From: Myxococcaceae bacterium
GTDB lineage: Bacteria > Myxococcota > Myxococcia > Myxococcales > Myxococcaceae
Assembly (NCBI GenBank): GCA_016926755.1
Contig: JAFGNZ010000312.1
Location: forward strand, 1-44,812
Length of the DNA: 44,812 nt
Reading direction: 5' to 3'
Shown here one piece after another: positions 27,160-36,837 of this stretch; position 1 is the first letter of the stretch, and every line of letters begins with the position of its first letter. The notes under the pieces are model-generated. The model saw only the letters and a list, made by a program, of their open reading frames with translations, made no database searches and had not been told where the DNA came from. Made by a program: the position numbers and the translations under genes.

Positions 27160-27278
27160 GCGGGCGCCCGCCTGCCCGTCCTCCCCTCCATCCCGGCGGT
27201 CCCCGGACGCAAGGCAGTAGGCCGACCGGGCATGACTTCCGCCCTCGCCGCCCCAGGTCAGGTGCGTAGGTTTGGTGG

Positions 27279-27980
27279 GTGAAAACACCCAACCGCGCCG
27301 GTCTCTTTCTCGCCCCGCTCTCCGCTGTGGTCCTGGCGCTGGTGGGACTGCTGTTCCTTCCCGCATTCTCCACCCACCCGGCGCTCGCCGCCTCCCCGCT
27401 GCTGGCTGGGGTCGGCGGCTCCGAGCAGCCCTGCGTCACCGAGCAGGGCGAGGACCCGGCCGCCTGTAAGGAGCTCATCGAGCTCGTGGTGCGCGACGTC
27501 GTCCCGCTCGAGGAGGCGCAGACACATGCCGTGGTGCTGAGCACCGAGGATGGCGAGACCGTCCTGCCCGTCTTCGTGGACGAGGCGGCGGCCGTGGCCA
27601 TCGCCTTCCGGCTCGCCCACCTGGAGCCGCCCCAGCCGCTCGCGCAGGATCTGCTGGATGACGTGGTGGCCAAGCTGGGCGCCCGCGTCACGGAGGTCCG
27701 CATCGACGATCTGCGCGGCGACATCTACACCGGGCGCATCTTCCTCCAGCAGGGCAAGAAGAACATGGAGCTGGACGCCCGGCCCGCGGACTCCATCGCC
27801 ATGGCGCTGGACGGCAACGCCCGCATCCGTGTCACGCGCAAGGTGCTCTCCCTGGCCGGCATCAGCCGCGAGGACGTGGAGTCCATGCACGAGCAGATGC
27901 CCGGCGTGGGCGGCAGCGGCGAGCCGGAGCCCGAGCCGCTCCCGTTCACCCCGCCCAAGGGCAAGGAGATCAGCCTCTAG
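27279..27980 (+). CDS. Exported bifunctional-nuclease-domain (DUF151) protein
   Basis: 233 residues from a GTG. The N-terminal signal peptide (1-38) has hydrophobic core AVVLALVGLLFLPAF and an AxA-type site near PALAAS. The BFN domain (about 75-195) has VLPVFVDEAAAVAIAFRL, PPQPLAQDLLDDVVAKLGARVTEVRIDDL, YTGRIFLQQG and ELDARPADSIAMAL, then a Pro/Glu-rich tail. Most BFN proteins are cytosolic and linked to DNA/RNA cleavage or UvrBC; an exported version is less usual. A Cys pair before the domain (PCV...ACK) could form a disulfide in the periplasm. A strong hairpin follows. Confidence 0.85.
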   Translation: MKTPNRAGLFLAPLSAVVLALVGLLFLPAFSTHPALAASPLLAGVGGSEQPCVTEQGEDPAACKELIELVVRDVVPLEEAQTHAVVLSTEDGETVLPVFVDEAAAVAIAFRLAHLEPPQPLAQDLLDDVVAKLGARVTEVRIDDLRGDIYTGRIFLQQGKKNMELDARPADSIAMALDGNARIRVTRKVLSLAGISREDVESMHEQMPGVGGSGEPEPEPLPFTPPKGKEISL

Positions 27981-28008
27981 CCCGCCTGGAGCGAGCGCGT
28001 GGACAAAG

Positions 28009-28046
28009 GAAAGCCCGGCCCCCCCTCCCAGGGAAGCCGGGCTTTC
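28009..28046 (+). terminator. Strong hairpin after the DUF151 gene
   Basis: GAAAGCCCGGC (28009-28019) and GCCGGGCTTTC (28036-28046) form a perfect 11-bp stem with a 16-nt loop, 28 nt after the stop codon. The A/T-rich base of the stem and GCTT after it resemble an intrinsic terminator, though the T-run is short. Confidence 0.75.
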
Positions 28047-28177
28047 GCTTCGCCTCATGACAGCCTGAGGACTTGAACGGTGCGCGATCAGCCGATCTGG
28101 CGCACGCGCGAGATGAACCTTCGCCTCCGCGATCGAGGCTGTCAAGGGAGCTGCCCCCCGCCTAGGATGGCGGACGC

Positions 28178-29578
28178 ATGCGCAAGGCAAAGATCATCTG
28201 CACGCTGGGCCCGGCCTCGGACACGCCGGAGGTCATCGAGGGGCTCATCCGCGCCGGCATGAACGTGGCGCGGCTCAACTTCTCGCACGGGACGCACGAC
28301 GATCACCGACGCCGGGTGAACACGATCCGCAGGGTGTCCCGGCGGCTCGGCATGCCCGTGGCCATCCTCCAGGACGTCCAGGGCCCGAAGATCCGCCTGG
28401 GCAGGTTCGAGGGAGGCCAGCTCACCGTGAAGCAGGGGCAGACGGTGACGGTGACGACCCGCGCCGTCCTCGGCCAGGGGGCGATCATCCCGACGCCGGT
28501 GCGCTCGCTGCCGAAGGACGTGTCGCGGGGGGCTGTCATCCTCCTGGATGACGGGCGGGTGCGCCTGCGGGTGCTGCGGGTGGCGGGCCGGGACGTGACC
28601 GCGCGAGTGGAGGTGGGCGGGCTGCTGAAGGACCATAAGGGGCTCAACCTGCCGGGCGCGGCGATCTCGGTGCCGACCATCACGGAGAAGGACGCGGAGG
28701 ACCTGGCGTTTGGCCAGGAGGTCGGCGTGGACTACGTGGCGCTGTCGTTCGTGCGCTCGGCGGACGACATCCGGCAGGCGCGCGCGCACGTGGCGAAGCT
28801 CAACACCCCCCTCATCGCGAAGATCGAGAAGCCCCAGGCCGTGCAGAGCCTGGAGGCCATCGCCGCGGTGGCGGACGGGGTGATGATCGCCCGCGGGGAC
28901 CTGGGCGTGGAGATGCCGCTGGAGCAGCTGCCGGGCATCCAGAAGCGCGCGGTGGCCGAGGTCAACCGCATGGGCGGCCTGGTCATCGTCGCCACGGAGA
29001 TGCTGGAGAGCATGGTGGGCAACGCCCGCCCCACGCGCGCCGAGGTGTCAGACGTAGCCAACGCCATCCTGGACGGCGCGGACGCGGTCATGCTCTCGGG
29101 CGAGACGGCGGCGGGCAAGTACCCCATCGACGCGGCGGCCACCATGGCGCGGATCGTCGAGGAGGCGGAGCGCGGGGCGAGCATCGGCCTGCGCCCCTCC
29201 CTGGTGGAGCGCCAGGACGATCTGTCCACCGGCGTGGCGGCGGCGGCGGTGGCGGCGGCCGAGCAGCTCGGCATCGAGACGATCGTGGCGTACACCGAGC
29301 GGGGCCACACCGCGCGCCTCATCTCCGAGTTCCGGCCGCGGGCGCAGATCATCGCCCTGACGCCCAGCGCGGACACGGTCAACCGCATGGCGCTCTACTG
29401 GGGCGTGAAGGGGCTGCAGGTGGGCCGGCTCCAGTCCACGGACGCGATGCTCAAGCAGGTGCGCCGGCTCTGCCGCGAGCAGGGGGTGTGCAAGGTGGGC
29501 GCGCCCGTGGTCATCGTGGCGGGGGTGCCGCTCAACGAGCCCGGCCGCACGAACATGATGTCCGTGCACCGCATCTGA
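28178..29578 (+). CDS. pyk: Pyruvate kinase
   Basis: PEP plus ADP to pyruvate plus ATP, last step of glycolysis. 466 residues. The N-terminus has KIICTLGPASDTPEVI and MNVARLNFSHG with the Arg-Asn-Ser metal and phosphate ligands (32-36). Then come the B domain, LIAKIEKPQAV with the catalytic Lys, MIARGDLGVEMPLEQLP, and the DAVMLSGETAAGKYP block. A C-terminal allosteric-type domain follows from about 345. Upstream, TAGGAT (28163-28168) is a possible -10 very close to the start; no -35 is convincing. Confidence 0.96.
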   Translation: MRKAKIICTLGPASDTPEVIEGLIRAGMNVARLNFSHGTHDDHRRRVNTIRRVSRRLGMPVAILQDVQGPKIRLGRFEGGQLTVKQGQTVTVTTRAVLGQGAIIPTPVRSLPKDVSRGAVILLDDGRVRLRVLRVAGRDVTARVEVGGLLKDHKGLNLPGAAISVPTITEKDAEDLAFGQEVGVDYVALSFVRSADDIRQARAHVAKLNTPLIAKIEKPQAVQSLEAIAAVADGVMIARGDLGVEMPLEQLPGIQKRAVAEVNRMGGLVIVATEMLESMVGNARPTRAEVSDVANAILDGADAVMLSGETAAGKYPIDAAATMARIVEEAERGASIGLRPSLVERQDDLSTGVAAAAVAAAEQLGIETIVAYTERGHTARLISEFRPRAQIIALTPSADTVNRMALYWGVKGLQVGRLQSTDAMLKQVRRLCREQGVCKVGAPVVIVAGVPLNEPGRTNMMSVHRI

Positions 29579-29588
29579 GCGCCTGCGC

Positions 29589-29604
29589 GAGCCCGCCTGG
29601 GCTC
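29589..29604. terminator. Hairpin between convergent pyk and orf222
   Basis: GAGCCC (29589-29594) and GGGCTC (29599-29604) with a GCCT loop. It begins 10 nt after the pyk stop and runs into the stop codon of the minus-strand gene (29603-29605). Confidence 0.5.
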
Positions 29605-30271
29605 AGAGCGTCTTGTTCTGGAAGTCGTAGAGCTTCTCGACGGCGATCTGCCGGTAGCGCTCGACCTTGAGGGCGCGCAGGGCGCAGTCCCAGACCAGCT
29701 CCTTGGCGGGCCGGTCCGGCTCCTTCTTCTTGCGGCGCTTCACCTCGGCCTTGATGGCCTTCACCGCGACGCGCGGGTGGTAGCAGAAGGCGGCGGAGAA
29801 CAACAGGTGCCCGCCGAAGGGGATGAGCCGCGCTTCAATCACGTCCCCCGCCTCCAGGCCGGCGATGTTGCGGCGCTCGGTGACGTCGAAGTCCTTGCCG
29901 GAGAACAGCTCGCGCAGGCGGATGACGCCCTTGCCCAGCTTGCGGACCTCGAAGAGCCCGTGGACCGTCTCGGTGAAGCTGCGGAAGGCGTTGGCCTCTT
30001 CGGGCGGCGCGGACTGGAGCCGCTGCTCGTACAGCTCGGAGGCCGGCGTCTTCCCGGTGAGCCGCGAGGGCCGATCGTAGAGGTAGTAGTCCAGGAAGGA
30101 CGCCATCCGCAGCTCGAAGATCTTGTCGTCCTCGAACACCTCGCCCGTGAGGCGGAAGTACTCCGCCTTGGCTTCCAGGAGATCCGCTTTGCGTGACTCC
30201 TGGCTGCCGTAGGCGATGAGCTGATCCAGGTACGGCTGATACGACAGAGGCGAGGCTGAAGGAGCGTCCAT
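29603..30271 (-). CDS. Conserved-looking protein of unknown function (222 aa) in the pyr operon
   Basis: Not recognised. A soluble, charged protein beginning MDAPSASPLSYQPYLDQL, with no signal peptide or membrane segment. The N-terminal half is helical and aromatic-rich (ASFLDYYLYDRPSRLTG). The middle has a compact beta-like segment (GLEAGDVIEARLIPFGGHLLFSAAFCYHP). A Lys/Arg-rich stretch AEVKRRKKKEPDR near 180 could bind nucleic acid or a partner. It starts 14 nt after the carA stop on the same strand, so it is probably the last gene of the pyrB-pyrC-carA operon. Confidence 0.8.
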   Translation of the reverse strand: MDAPSASPLSYQPYLDQLIAYGSQESRKADLLEAKAEYFRLTGEVFEDDKIFELRMASFLDYYLYDRPSRLTGKTPASELYEQRLQSAPPEEANAFRSFTETVHGLFEVRKLGKGVIRLRELFSGKDFDVTERRNIAGLEAGDVIEARLIPFGGHLLFSAAFCYHPRVAVKAIKAEVKRRKKKEPDRPAKELVWDCALRALKVERYRQIAVEKLYDFQNKTL

Positions 30272-30285
30272 GGGGCGCGGAGATC

Positions 30286-31401
30286 CTACTCCGCCATCAA
30301 CCGGGAGAAGCGCTTGAAGAGGTAACGCGCGTCATGCGGGCCGGGCGAGGACTCGGGATGATACTGGACGCTGAAGGCCCGCGCGTCGGGGATGGAGAGC
30401 CCCTCCACGGTGCCATCGTTGAGGTTGATGTGGGTCACCACCGCCCCGCCCTTCAGGCTGGCGTCGTCCACGGCGAAGCCATGGTTCTGGGCGGTGATCT
30501 CCACCTTCCCGGTCGTCAGATCCTTCACGGGTTGGTTGGCGCCGCGGTGGCCGAACTTCATCTTGTAGGTCCGTCCGCCCAGGGCGAGCGCGAGGATCTG
30601 GTGCCCCAGGCAGATGCCGAACACCGGCACCTTGCCCAGCAGCGCGGCCACCGTCTTGTCCGCGCCCTTCACCGCGGCGGGATCCCCGGGGCCGTTGGCC
30701 AGGAAGACGCCGTGCGGCTTGCGCGCGAGCACCTCCTCGGCGGACGTGGTGGAGGGCACCACCGTCACCCGGCAGCCCTCGTCCACCAGCAGCTGCAGCA
30801 TGGAGCGCTTGAGGCCGTAGTCATAGGCCACCACCTCGAAGCGCAGCTTCGGCGCGGGAGCCGGGGCGCCGCTGAACACGTCCGGCGAGGGCGAGGTGAA
30901 GGTGTACGGCTGCTTCGTGGAGACGCCGGTGGCCAGATCCTGCCCCTCCATGCCGGGGGCGCTCCGGGCCCGCTCCACGAGCGCGGCGGCGGAGTGGTTC
31001 TCGGTGGAGATGATGCCCATCTGCGCGCCGTGCGTGCGCAGGTGCCGCACGAGCCGCCGGGTGTCCAGGCCGTGGATGCCCGCCACCCCGTGGCGCTTGA
31101 GGTACGCGTCCAGCGTCTCCTGCGAGCGCCAGTTGGAGGGCTGCACGGAGTAGGAGCGCACCACCATGCCCACCGCGTGCGGGTGCACGGACTCCTCGTC
31201 CTCCGGGTTGGCCCCCACGTTCCCCATCTCCGGGTAGGCCATGGTGACGATCTGCCCCACGTAGGAGGGATCCGTGAGGATCTCCTGGTAGCCGAACATG
31301 GAGGTGTTGAAGACCACCTCGCCCACCCTCTCGCCGGTGGCGCCAAAGGAGCGCCCCTCGAAGAGAGTTCCATCCGCCAATGCGAGCACCGCCCGCTTCA
31401 T
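30286..31401 (-). CDS. carA: Carbamoyl-phosphate synthase small (glutaminase) subunit
   Basis: Releases ammonia from glutamine for carbamoyl-phosphate synthesis, feeding arginine and pyrimidines. 371 residues. The N-terminal domain (1-150) has [18 protein letters not shown]. The class I amidotransferase domain has nucleophile Cys264 (GICLGHQ), and His348 and Glu350 (QYHPES) complete the triad. The start MKRAVLAL overlaps the pyrC stop by one base (TGATG); an open upstream frame lies inside pyrC. The large subunit carB is not in the window. Confidence 0.95.
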   Translation of the reverse strand: MKRAVLALADGTLFEGRSFGATGERVGEVVFNTSMFGYQEILTDPSYVGQIVTMAYPEMGNVGANPEDEESVHPHAVGMVVRSYSVQPSNWRSQETLDAYLKRHGVAGIHGLDTRRLVRHLRTHGAQMGIISTENHSAAALVERARSAPGMEGQDLATGVSTKQPYTFTSPSPDVFSGAPAPAPKLRFEVVAYDYGLKRSMLQLLVDEGCRVTVVPSTTSAEEVLARKPHGVFLANGPGDPAAVKGADKTVAALLGKVPVFGICLGHQILALALGGRTYKMKFGHRGANQPVKDLTTGKVEITAQNHGFAVDDASLKGGAVVTHINLNDGTVEGLSIPDARAFSVQYHPESSPGPHDARYLFKRFSRLMAE

Positions 31402-32702
31402 CACCGGGACTCCTTGATCTGACCGTCCGCGAACACGAGCCCGCCGCCAACCCACGTCTGGGTGACGCGGCCCTTGAGCAATCGGCCATTGAAGGGGGTA
31501 TTCCGACTCTTGGAGAAGAACCGCTCCGCGTCCACTGCCCACTCCGCGTCCGGGTCGACGATCGTGACGTCCGCCGGGGCCCCAGGCGCCAGGTGACCGC
31601 CCGGCAGACCGAACGCCCTGGCCGGCCCCACCGTGAGCAGCTCCACCGCCTTGAGGGGGCTGAACACCCCCTCGTGCACCAGGGCCAGGGCGAGGCCGAG
31701 CGCCGTCTCCAGGCCCACCACGCCGTTGATGCCCTTCTCGAACTCCACCCGCTTGTCGAGCACGCCGTGCGGGGCGTGATCCGTGGCGATGGCGTCGATC
31801 GTGCCGTCGGCCAGGGCCTCGCGCAGGGCCTCCACGTCGCGGCGCAGGCGCAGCGGCGGGTTCATCTTCGCGTGGGTGTCGTACTGGCCCACGGCCGTGT
31901 CATCGAGCGTGAAGTGGTGCGGCGCGGCCTCGGCGGTGACGCGCAGGCCCCGCTTCTTCGCCTCACGCACCAGCCGGACGCTGCCCTCGCAGGAGATGTG
32001 GGCGAGGTGCAGGCGCGCCCCCGTCTCTTCCAGGAGCACCAGATCCCGCGCCACCATGACGATCTCGGCCGAGGGCGGGATGGGCAACAGCCCCAGCCGC
32101 GTGGCGGTGGGCCCCTCCGTCATCGCGCCCTTGCCGGACAGCGTGAGATCCTCCTCGTGGACCATGACGGGGATGTCGAAGAGCGTGGAGTACTGGAGCG
32201 CGCGCCGCATGAGCGAGGCGTTCATCACCGGGCGCCCGTCGTCGGTGACGCAGACGCAGCCGGCGGAGATCAGCTCGCCCATCTCGGCCAGCTCCTCGCC
32301 CTTGAGGCCCTTGGTGATGGCCCCCGCGGGGTAGACGCGGCAGAGCCGGGCCGCCCGGGCGCGAGACAGCACCAGCTCCGTCACCAGCGCGCTGTCGTTG
32401 ACCAGCTTGGTGTTGGGCATGGCCACCACGGCGGTGAAGCCGCCCGCCACCGCCGCGCGGCACCCGGTGAGGATGGTCTCCTTGCCCTCCTCACCCGGCT
32501 CGCGCAGGTGCACGTGCATATCGATGAAGCCCGGCAGCACCCAGCGCCCCCGCGCGTCCACCACCTGGGCCCCGGCCACCTGGAGCGGCGCCTCGGAGAC
32601 CTCCGCCACCTTGCCATCCCGGACGAGCACGTCTCGCACGCCGTCTACACCGTTGCGCGGATCGATCACCCGACCGCGGCTGAAGAGGACCTGCGCGCTC
32701 AC
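31401..32702 (-). CDS. pyrC: Dihydroorotase
   Basis: Cyclises N-carbamoyl-aspartate to dihydroorotate. 433 residues, class I (amidohydrolase-superfamily) type. The metal motif is [13 protein letters not shown], followed by KET, a MPNT segment, [29 protein letters not shown] and AIATDHAPH with the catalytic Asp. The start is a GTG that overlaps the pyrB stop as GTGA; the frame is open further upstream only within pyrB. It sits between pyrB and carA. Class I enzymes sometimes pair with PyrB in a complex, which fits the adjacency. Confidence 0.94.
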   Translation of the reverse strand: MSAQVLFSRGRVIDPRNGVDGVRDVLVRDGKVAEVSEAPLQVAGAQVVDARGRWVLPGFIDMHVHLREPGEEGKETILTGCRAAVAGGFTAVVAMPNTKLVNDSALVTELVLSRARAARLCRVYPAGAITKGLKGEELAEMGELISAGCVCVTDDGRPVMNASLMRRALQYSTLFDIPVMVHEEDLTLSGKGAMTEGPTATRLGLLPIPPSAEIVMVARDLVLLEETGARLHLAHISCEGSVRLVREAKKRGLRVTAEAAPHHFTLDDTAVGQYDTHAKMNPPLRLRRDVEALREALADGTIDAIATDHAPHGVLDKRVEFEKGINGVVGLETALGLALALVHEGVFSPLKAVELLTVGPARAFGLPGGHLAPGAPADVTIVDPDAEWAVDAERFFSKSRNTPFNGRLLKGRVTQTWVGGGLVFADGQIKESR

Positions 32703-33589
32703 GAGCACACCTCCAGGATGGCCCGGCGGACGGCGACCCCGTTGGCCACCTGCTCGAGGATGACGCTGCGAGCGCCGTCCGCCACGGCGGGGGCCAGCTC
32801 CACGCCGCGGTTGATGGGGCCGGGGTGCATCACGAGCGCGCCGGGCTTCATGCGCTCGGCCCGGGCGGCGGTGAGGCCGAAGAGGCGGGAGAACTCGCGC
32901 GTGGAGGGGAAGAAGGACTCCGTCTGCCGCTCGAGCTGGAGCCGCAGGCACATCACCGCGTCCGCCTGGGGCAGCGCCGCGTCCAGGTTCGTCGTCACCT
33001 CCGCGCCCAGCTCCTTCAGGCCCACGGGCAGCAGCGTGGGCGGGCCGCACACCATCACCCGCGCGCCGAGCGCCCCCAGGCACAGGATGTTGGAGCGCGC
33101 CACGCGGCTGTGGAGGATGTCCCCGACGATGAGCACCGTGCGGCCATCCAGCCTCCCCCAGTGCTTGCGCAGCGTGAAGGCGTCCAGCAGCGCCTGCGAG
33201 GGGTGCTCGTGGGTGCCATCCCCGGCGTTGATCACGGCGCAGCGCACGTGCTGGGCCACCAGGTGGGGAGCGCCCGAGGAGCGGTGGCGGATGACGAGCG
33301 CCACCGGGCCGGTGGCCTCGATGTTGCGCACGGTGTCCAGCAGCGTCTCCCCCTTGGAGACCGAGGAGCCCTGGGCCGTCCAGTTGAGCACCTGGGCGCC
33401 CAGCGTCTTGGCGGCCATCTCGAAGGAGGTGCGGGTGCGGGTGGAGTCCTCGAAGAAGAGGTTGGCCACCACCTTGCCTTGGAGCACCGACGTGCTCGCC
33501 GGGCCCCCGGGCAGATGGGCCTCGGCCCGATCGAGCAGTGTCTCGATCTCCTCTCGCCGCCAGCCTTCGATTCCGAGCAGGTGTCGCAT
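32699..33589 (-). CDS. pyrB: Aspartate carbamoyltransferase catalytic subunit
   Basis: Carbamoyl phosphate plus aspartate to carbamoyl aspartate. 296 residues. The carbamoyl-phosphate site FFEDSTRTRTSFEMAAKTLG, the HRSSGAPHLVA loop, INAGDGTHEHPSQALLDAFT and MCLRLQLERQ are all present, and HPGPINRGVEL lies near the C-terminus. The start is MRHLLG; a TTG 21 nt upstream is less likely. A regulatory chain (pyrI) is absent. A 13-bp dyad GTAGC-AAC-GCTAC (33604-33616) lies just upstream and could be regulatory. It is 55 nt downstream of lepB. Confidence 0.95.
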   Translation of the reverse strand: MRHLLGIEGWRREEIETLLDRAEAHLPGGPASTSVLQGKVVANLFFEDSTRTRTSFEMAAKTLGAQVLNWTAQGSSVSKGETLLDTVRNIEATGPVALVIRHRSSGAPHLVAQHVRCAVINAGDGTHEHPSQALLDAFTLRKHWGRLDGRTVLIVGDILHSRVARSNILCLGALGARVMVCGPPTLLPVGLKELGAEVTTNLDAALPQADAVMCLRLQLERQTESFFPSTREFSRLFGLTAARAERMKPGALVMHPGPINRGVELAPAVADGARSVILEQVANGVAVRRAILEVCS

Positions 33590-33644
33590 AGAGCGGGTGC
33601 GCCGTAGCAACGCTACTGGGGAGCGTCAAGCGGCAGCGAGGCCC

Positions 33645-34883
33645 TCACCGGACGGGCTCGAAGAACCGGTCCAGGCGCAGGCCCGTCCCGTCAAAGAGGC
33701 TGCTCAGCAGGCCCCCGTATCCGAAGGACACCCACACCACCATGGCCTTGCCCTTGATGTGGCCAAAGGGGACGTAGGCCGGGGGGTGGCCCTGGCCGAT
33801 GAACCCCACGCGGCTGTCCGAGCTGTTGTCCCGGTTGTCGCCCATCACGAAGACGTGCTCCTCGGGGACGATGAAGGGCCCCTCGTCGCGGGGCATGTAG
33901 GGGCGCGGATCCTGGAGCACGGCGTGGTTCACGCCGTCCAGGTTCTCCCGGTACAGGATCTCCTGATCGTCAAACCACTCCCCCTGCAGGGTGAGGTTGC
34001 GCACGGTGAACTGATCGGAGACGAGGGTGCGCTGCTGCGGCGTGCCGTTGATGTGGACCACCTCGTTGATGATCTCGACGCGATCTCCGGGGATGCCCAC
34101 CACGCGCTTGATGAAGTCCTTGTCCGTCTCCACCGGGTTGTTGAAGACGATCACATCCCCCCGCCCCGGCGGCCGGATGATCTGGAAGGGCACCTTGTTG
34201 ATGAAGGGGATGCGCACCCCGTAGACGAACTTGTTGACGAAGACCTGATCGCCGATCTCCAGCGTCGGCAGCATGGAGCCGGAGGGGATGCGGTACGGCT
34301 CGATGAAGATGGTGCGGATGAGCAGCGCGATGGCCAGCGCCTTGGCGAAGCCGGAGGCGGTGTGCCAGCCGGACTGCTTGCGGTGGGCGCCGAAGAGCTC
34401 GTCATGGAGCTTGTCCAGCGCCTTCACCTCCTTCTCCAGCGCGGGCACGTCCGACGCCAGGGAGGCATCCTCCACGCGCAGGGCCTGCTCGGCGATGCGC
34501 TCGGCCGCGTTCGGCGGCAGCTTGCCGGGCAGGCGCTCGAAGATGCGCTCGGCCTCGTTGAAGAGCTCCCGAGCCTCCAGCCGCGCCTTGCGCAGCGCCT
34601 GCTCCCGCTTGGAGACCAGGCGCCACCCGAACAGCCCCACCCAGTAGAAGAACATCGCCGCCCCGAAGTACTGCATGGCCGGCTTGGCCCACTCCGCCGA
34701 GGACGGGAGGTTCTCGATGAGGAAGAGGTACGGGATGAAGAGCAGGCCCGTCAGCGACAGCGGGGCCCAGAGGCTGGTGAGCATCTGCCGCCACATCAGC
34801 GCCCGGCGGGCGCGGAGCTGCTCCGGCGTCCTGCGGGCGGACATGGCCTCTCCCAGCTTGATCTGCGTGGTCGCGGCGGTCAT
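33645..34883 (-). CDS. lepB: Signal peptidase I with a long N-terminal region
   Basis: Cleaves signal peptides at the outer face of the inner membrane. 412 residues. Hydrophobic segments are at about 36-58 and 68-90, then a charged helical, coiled-coil-like stretch (92-165), a third membrane helix (178-195) and the catalytic domain. The Ser203 nucleophile is in PSGSMLPTL and Lys259 in DFIKRVVGIPGD; GDNRDNSSDSR is box E. The extra N-terminal region makes it longer than E. coli LepB (324). The start codon directly abuts the lepA stop (TAGATG). Confidence 0.95.
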   Translation of the reverse strand: MTAATTQIKLGEAMSARRTPEQLRARRALMWRQMLTSLWAPLSLTGLLFIPYLFLIENLPSSAEWAKPAMQYFGAAMFFYWVGLFGWRLVSKREQALRKARLEARELFNEAERIFERLPGKLPPNAAERIAEQALRVEDASLASDVPALEKEVKALDKLHDELFGAHRKQSGWHTASGFAKALAIALLIRTIFIEPYRIPSGSMLPTLEIGDQVFVNKFVYGVRIPFINKVPFQIIRPPGRGDVIVFNNPVETDKDFIKRVVGIPGDRVEIINEVVHINGTPQQRTLVSDQFTVRNLTLQGEWFDDQEILYRENLDGVNHAVLQDPRPYMPRDEGPFIVPEEHVFVMGDNRDNSSDSRVGFIGQGHPPAYVPFGHIKGKAMVVWVSFGYGGLLSSLFDGTGLRLDRFFEPVR

Positions 34884-36695
34884 CTACTCCTCCGTCTTCA
34901 GGACCGCCAGGAAGGCCTCCTGGGGGATCTCCACCGAGCCCACCTGCTTCATGCGCTTCTTGCCCTCCTTCTGCTTCTCCAGCAGCTTGCGCTTGCGGCT
35001 GATGTCGCCGCCGTAGCACTTGGCGAGCACGTTCTTGCGCATGGCGGAGATCGTCTCTCGGGCGATGATCTTCGCGCCGATGGCCGCCTGGATGGCCACC
35101 TCGTACATCTGCTTGGGGATCACTTCCTTGAGCTTCTGGCACACCTCGCGGCCGCGCAGGTAGGCGCGTTCGCGGTGGACGATCACGCTCAGGGCATCCA
35201 CCGGCTCCCCGTTGATGAGGATGTCCAGCTTGGCCAGCTCCGCCTCCGCGTAGCCGGCCAGCTCGTAGTCCAGGCTGGCGTAGCCTCGCGACACGCTCTT
35301 GAGCTTGTCGAAGAAGTCGAAGACGACCTCCGCCAGCGGCATCTCGTACGTCACCTGGACGCGCTGGCCGCTGGTGCCCAGGTACTTCATGTCCTTCTGC
35401 ACGCCGCGCCGGTCCTGGCACAGCTTGAGGATGGCGCCCAGGTGATCGTTGGGCACGTGGATGTGGCAGGTGAGGATGGGCTCCTCGAACTTCTCGATGT
35501 TCTGCACCGGCGGCAGCTTGGCCGGGTTGTCGATGAGGAGCGTCTCTCCCTTGCTGGTGGTGATGCGGTACACCACCGAGGGCGCCGTGGTGATGAGGTT
35601 GAGGTTGTACTCGCGCTCCAGGCGCTCCTGGACGATCTCCATGTGCAGCAGGCCCAGGTAGCCGCAGCGGAACCCGAAGCCCAGCGCCGTGGAGGACTCC
35701 GGCTCGTAGGTGAAGGCCGAGTCGTTGAGCTTGAGCTTGGCCAGCGCGTCCCGCAGGCCCTCGTACTCGGCGGAGTCCACCGGGAAGATGCCGCTGAACA
35801 CCATGGGCTTGACTTCCTTGAAGCCCGGGAAGGGCGCGTCCGTGGGGCGCGCCTCCTCGGTGACGGTGTCACCCACCTTGGCGTCCTGCAGCTCCTTGAC
35901 GTTGGCCACCAGGACGCCCACCTCGCCGGCCATCAGCTGAGTCACCGGCCGGGAGAAGGGGCTGAACACGCCCAGCTCCTGCACCTCGAAGACCTTGTTG
36001 TTGCTCCACAGCTTGATCTTCTGCTTGAGCTTGAGCGTGCCCTCCAGCACGCGCACCAGCGTCACCACGCCACGGTAGTTGTCGTACCAGCTGTCGAAGA
36101 TGAGGGCCTTGAGCGGCGCGTCCGGCTCGCCCCGGGGAGGCGGCACGGTGCGGACCACCGCCTCGAGGATGTCCTCGATGCCGATGCCCTCCTTGGCGGA
36201 GGCCGGCACCGCCACGGACGCGTCGATGCCGATCACGTCCTCGATCTCCGCCCGGGTGCGCTCAACGTCCGCGCTCGGCAGGTCGATCTTGTTGATGACC
36301 GGGATGATCTCCAGGTTGTGGTCCAGCGCCATGTAGACGTTGGCCAGCGTCTGGGCCTCGACGCCCTGGCTGGCGTCCACCACCAGCAGGCAGCCCTCAC
36401 AGGCGGCGAGCGAGCGGCTCACCTCGTAGGCGAAGTCCACATGGCCCGGCGTGTCGATCAGGTTGAGGACGTACTGCTGCCCATCCCGAGCCTTGTAGCT
36501 CATCCGCACGGACTGGGCCTTGATGGTGATGCCCCGCTCGCGCTCGATGTCCATGTTGTCCAGGAACTGGGCCTGGGCCTCACGCTTGGTCAGCGTCCCC
36601 GTCTTCTCGAGGAGGCGATCGGCGAGCGTGGACTTGCCATGGTCGATATGGGCGATGATGCAGAAGTTGCGGATGTGGGCGTTCTCGGCCGGCAT
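34884..36695 (-). CDS. lepA: Elongation factor 4 (LepA)
   Basis: Ribosomal back-translocase/assembly GTPase. 603 residues. G1 [15 protein letters not shown] (15-29), G2 region ERGITIKA, G3 DTPGHVDF and G4 [10 protein letters not shown] are visible, followed by domain II, EF-G-like domains III and V, and the LepA-specific C-terminal domain ending with KKRMKQVG. It heads a minus-strand series with lepB and possibly the pyr genes. The lepA-lepB pairing is common in bacteria. Confidence 0.97.
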   Translation of the reverse strand: MPAENAHIRNFCIIAHIDHGKSTLADRLLEKTGTLTKREAQAQFLDNMDIERERGITIKAQSVRMSYKARDGQQYVLNLIDTPGHVDFAYEVSRSLAACEGCLLVVDASQGVEAQTLANVYMALDHNLEIIPVINKIDLPSADVERTRAEIEDVIGIDASVAVPASAKEGIGIEDILEAVVRTVPPPRGEPDAPLKALIFDSWYDNYRGVVTLVRVLEGTLKLKQKIKLWSNNKVFEVQELGVFSPFSRPVTQLMAGEVGVLVANVKELQDAKVGDTVTEEARPTDAPFPGFKEVKPMVFSGIFPVDSAEYEGLRDALAKLKLNDSAFTYEPESSTALGFGFRCGYLGLLHMEIVQERLEREYNLNLITTAPSVVYRITTSKGETLLIDNPAKLPPVQNIEKFEEPILTCHIHVPNDHLGAILKLCQDRRGVQKDMKYLGTSGQRVQVTYEMPLAEVVFDFFDKLKSVSRGYASLDYELAGYAEAELAKLDILINGEPVDALSVIVHRERAYLRGREVCQKLKEVIPKQMYEVAIQAAIGAKIIARETISAMRKNVLAKCYGGDISRKRKLLEKQKEGKKRMKQVGSVEIPQEAFLAVLKTEE

Positions 36696-36792
36696 GGATC
36701 AGGGCTCTTCGCTGCTCGTCAAAGCGCGCGTGAGTAACACCTAACCCGTCCAAAATCCATGCATCCGAAAGTCCACCGGCCGGCCTGGCGTC

Positions 36793-36828
36793 CAGTGGCA
36801 TGCCCGTCCTGTCGGGGGACGGGCACTG
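36793..36828 (-). terminator. Hairpin downstream of the GalE-like epimerase gene
   Basis: The inner stem GCCCGTCC (36802-36809) with GGACGGGC (36817-36824), 8 bp and a 7-nt loop, is extended by CAGT/ACTG (36793-36796, 36825-36828) across a 5-nt bulge. It lies 10 nt after the epimerase stop. No T-run. Confidence 0.55.
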
Positions 36829-36837
36829 CTGCCGGGC

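Noticed and set aside
31380-36737. A 1,785-codon open frame on the plus strand across the pyr and lep genes
   Set aside because: It is antisense to six well-recognised minus-strand genes (carA, pyrC, pyrB, lepB, lepA). Long antisense frames are expected in GC-rich DNA, and the translation is His/Arg/Leu-rich without any domain.
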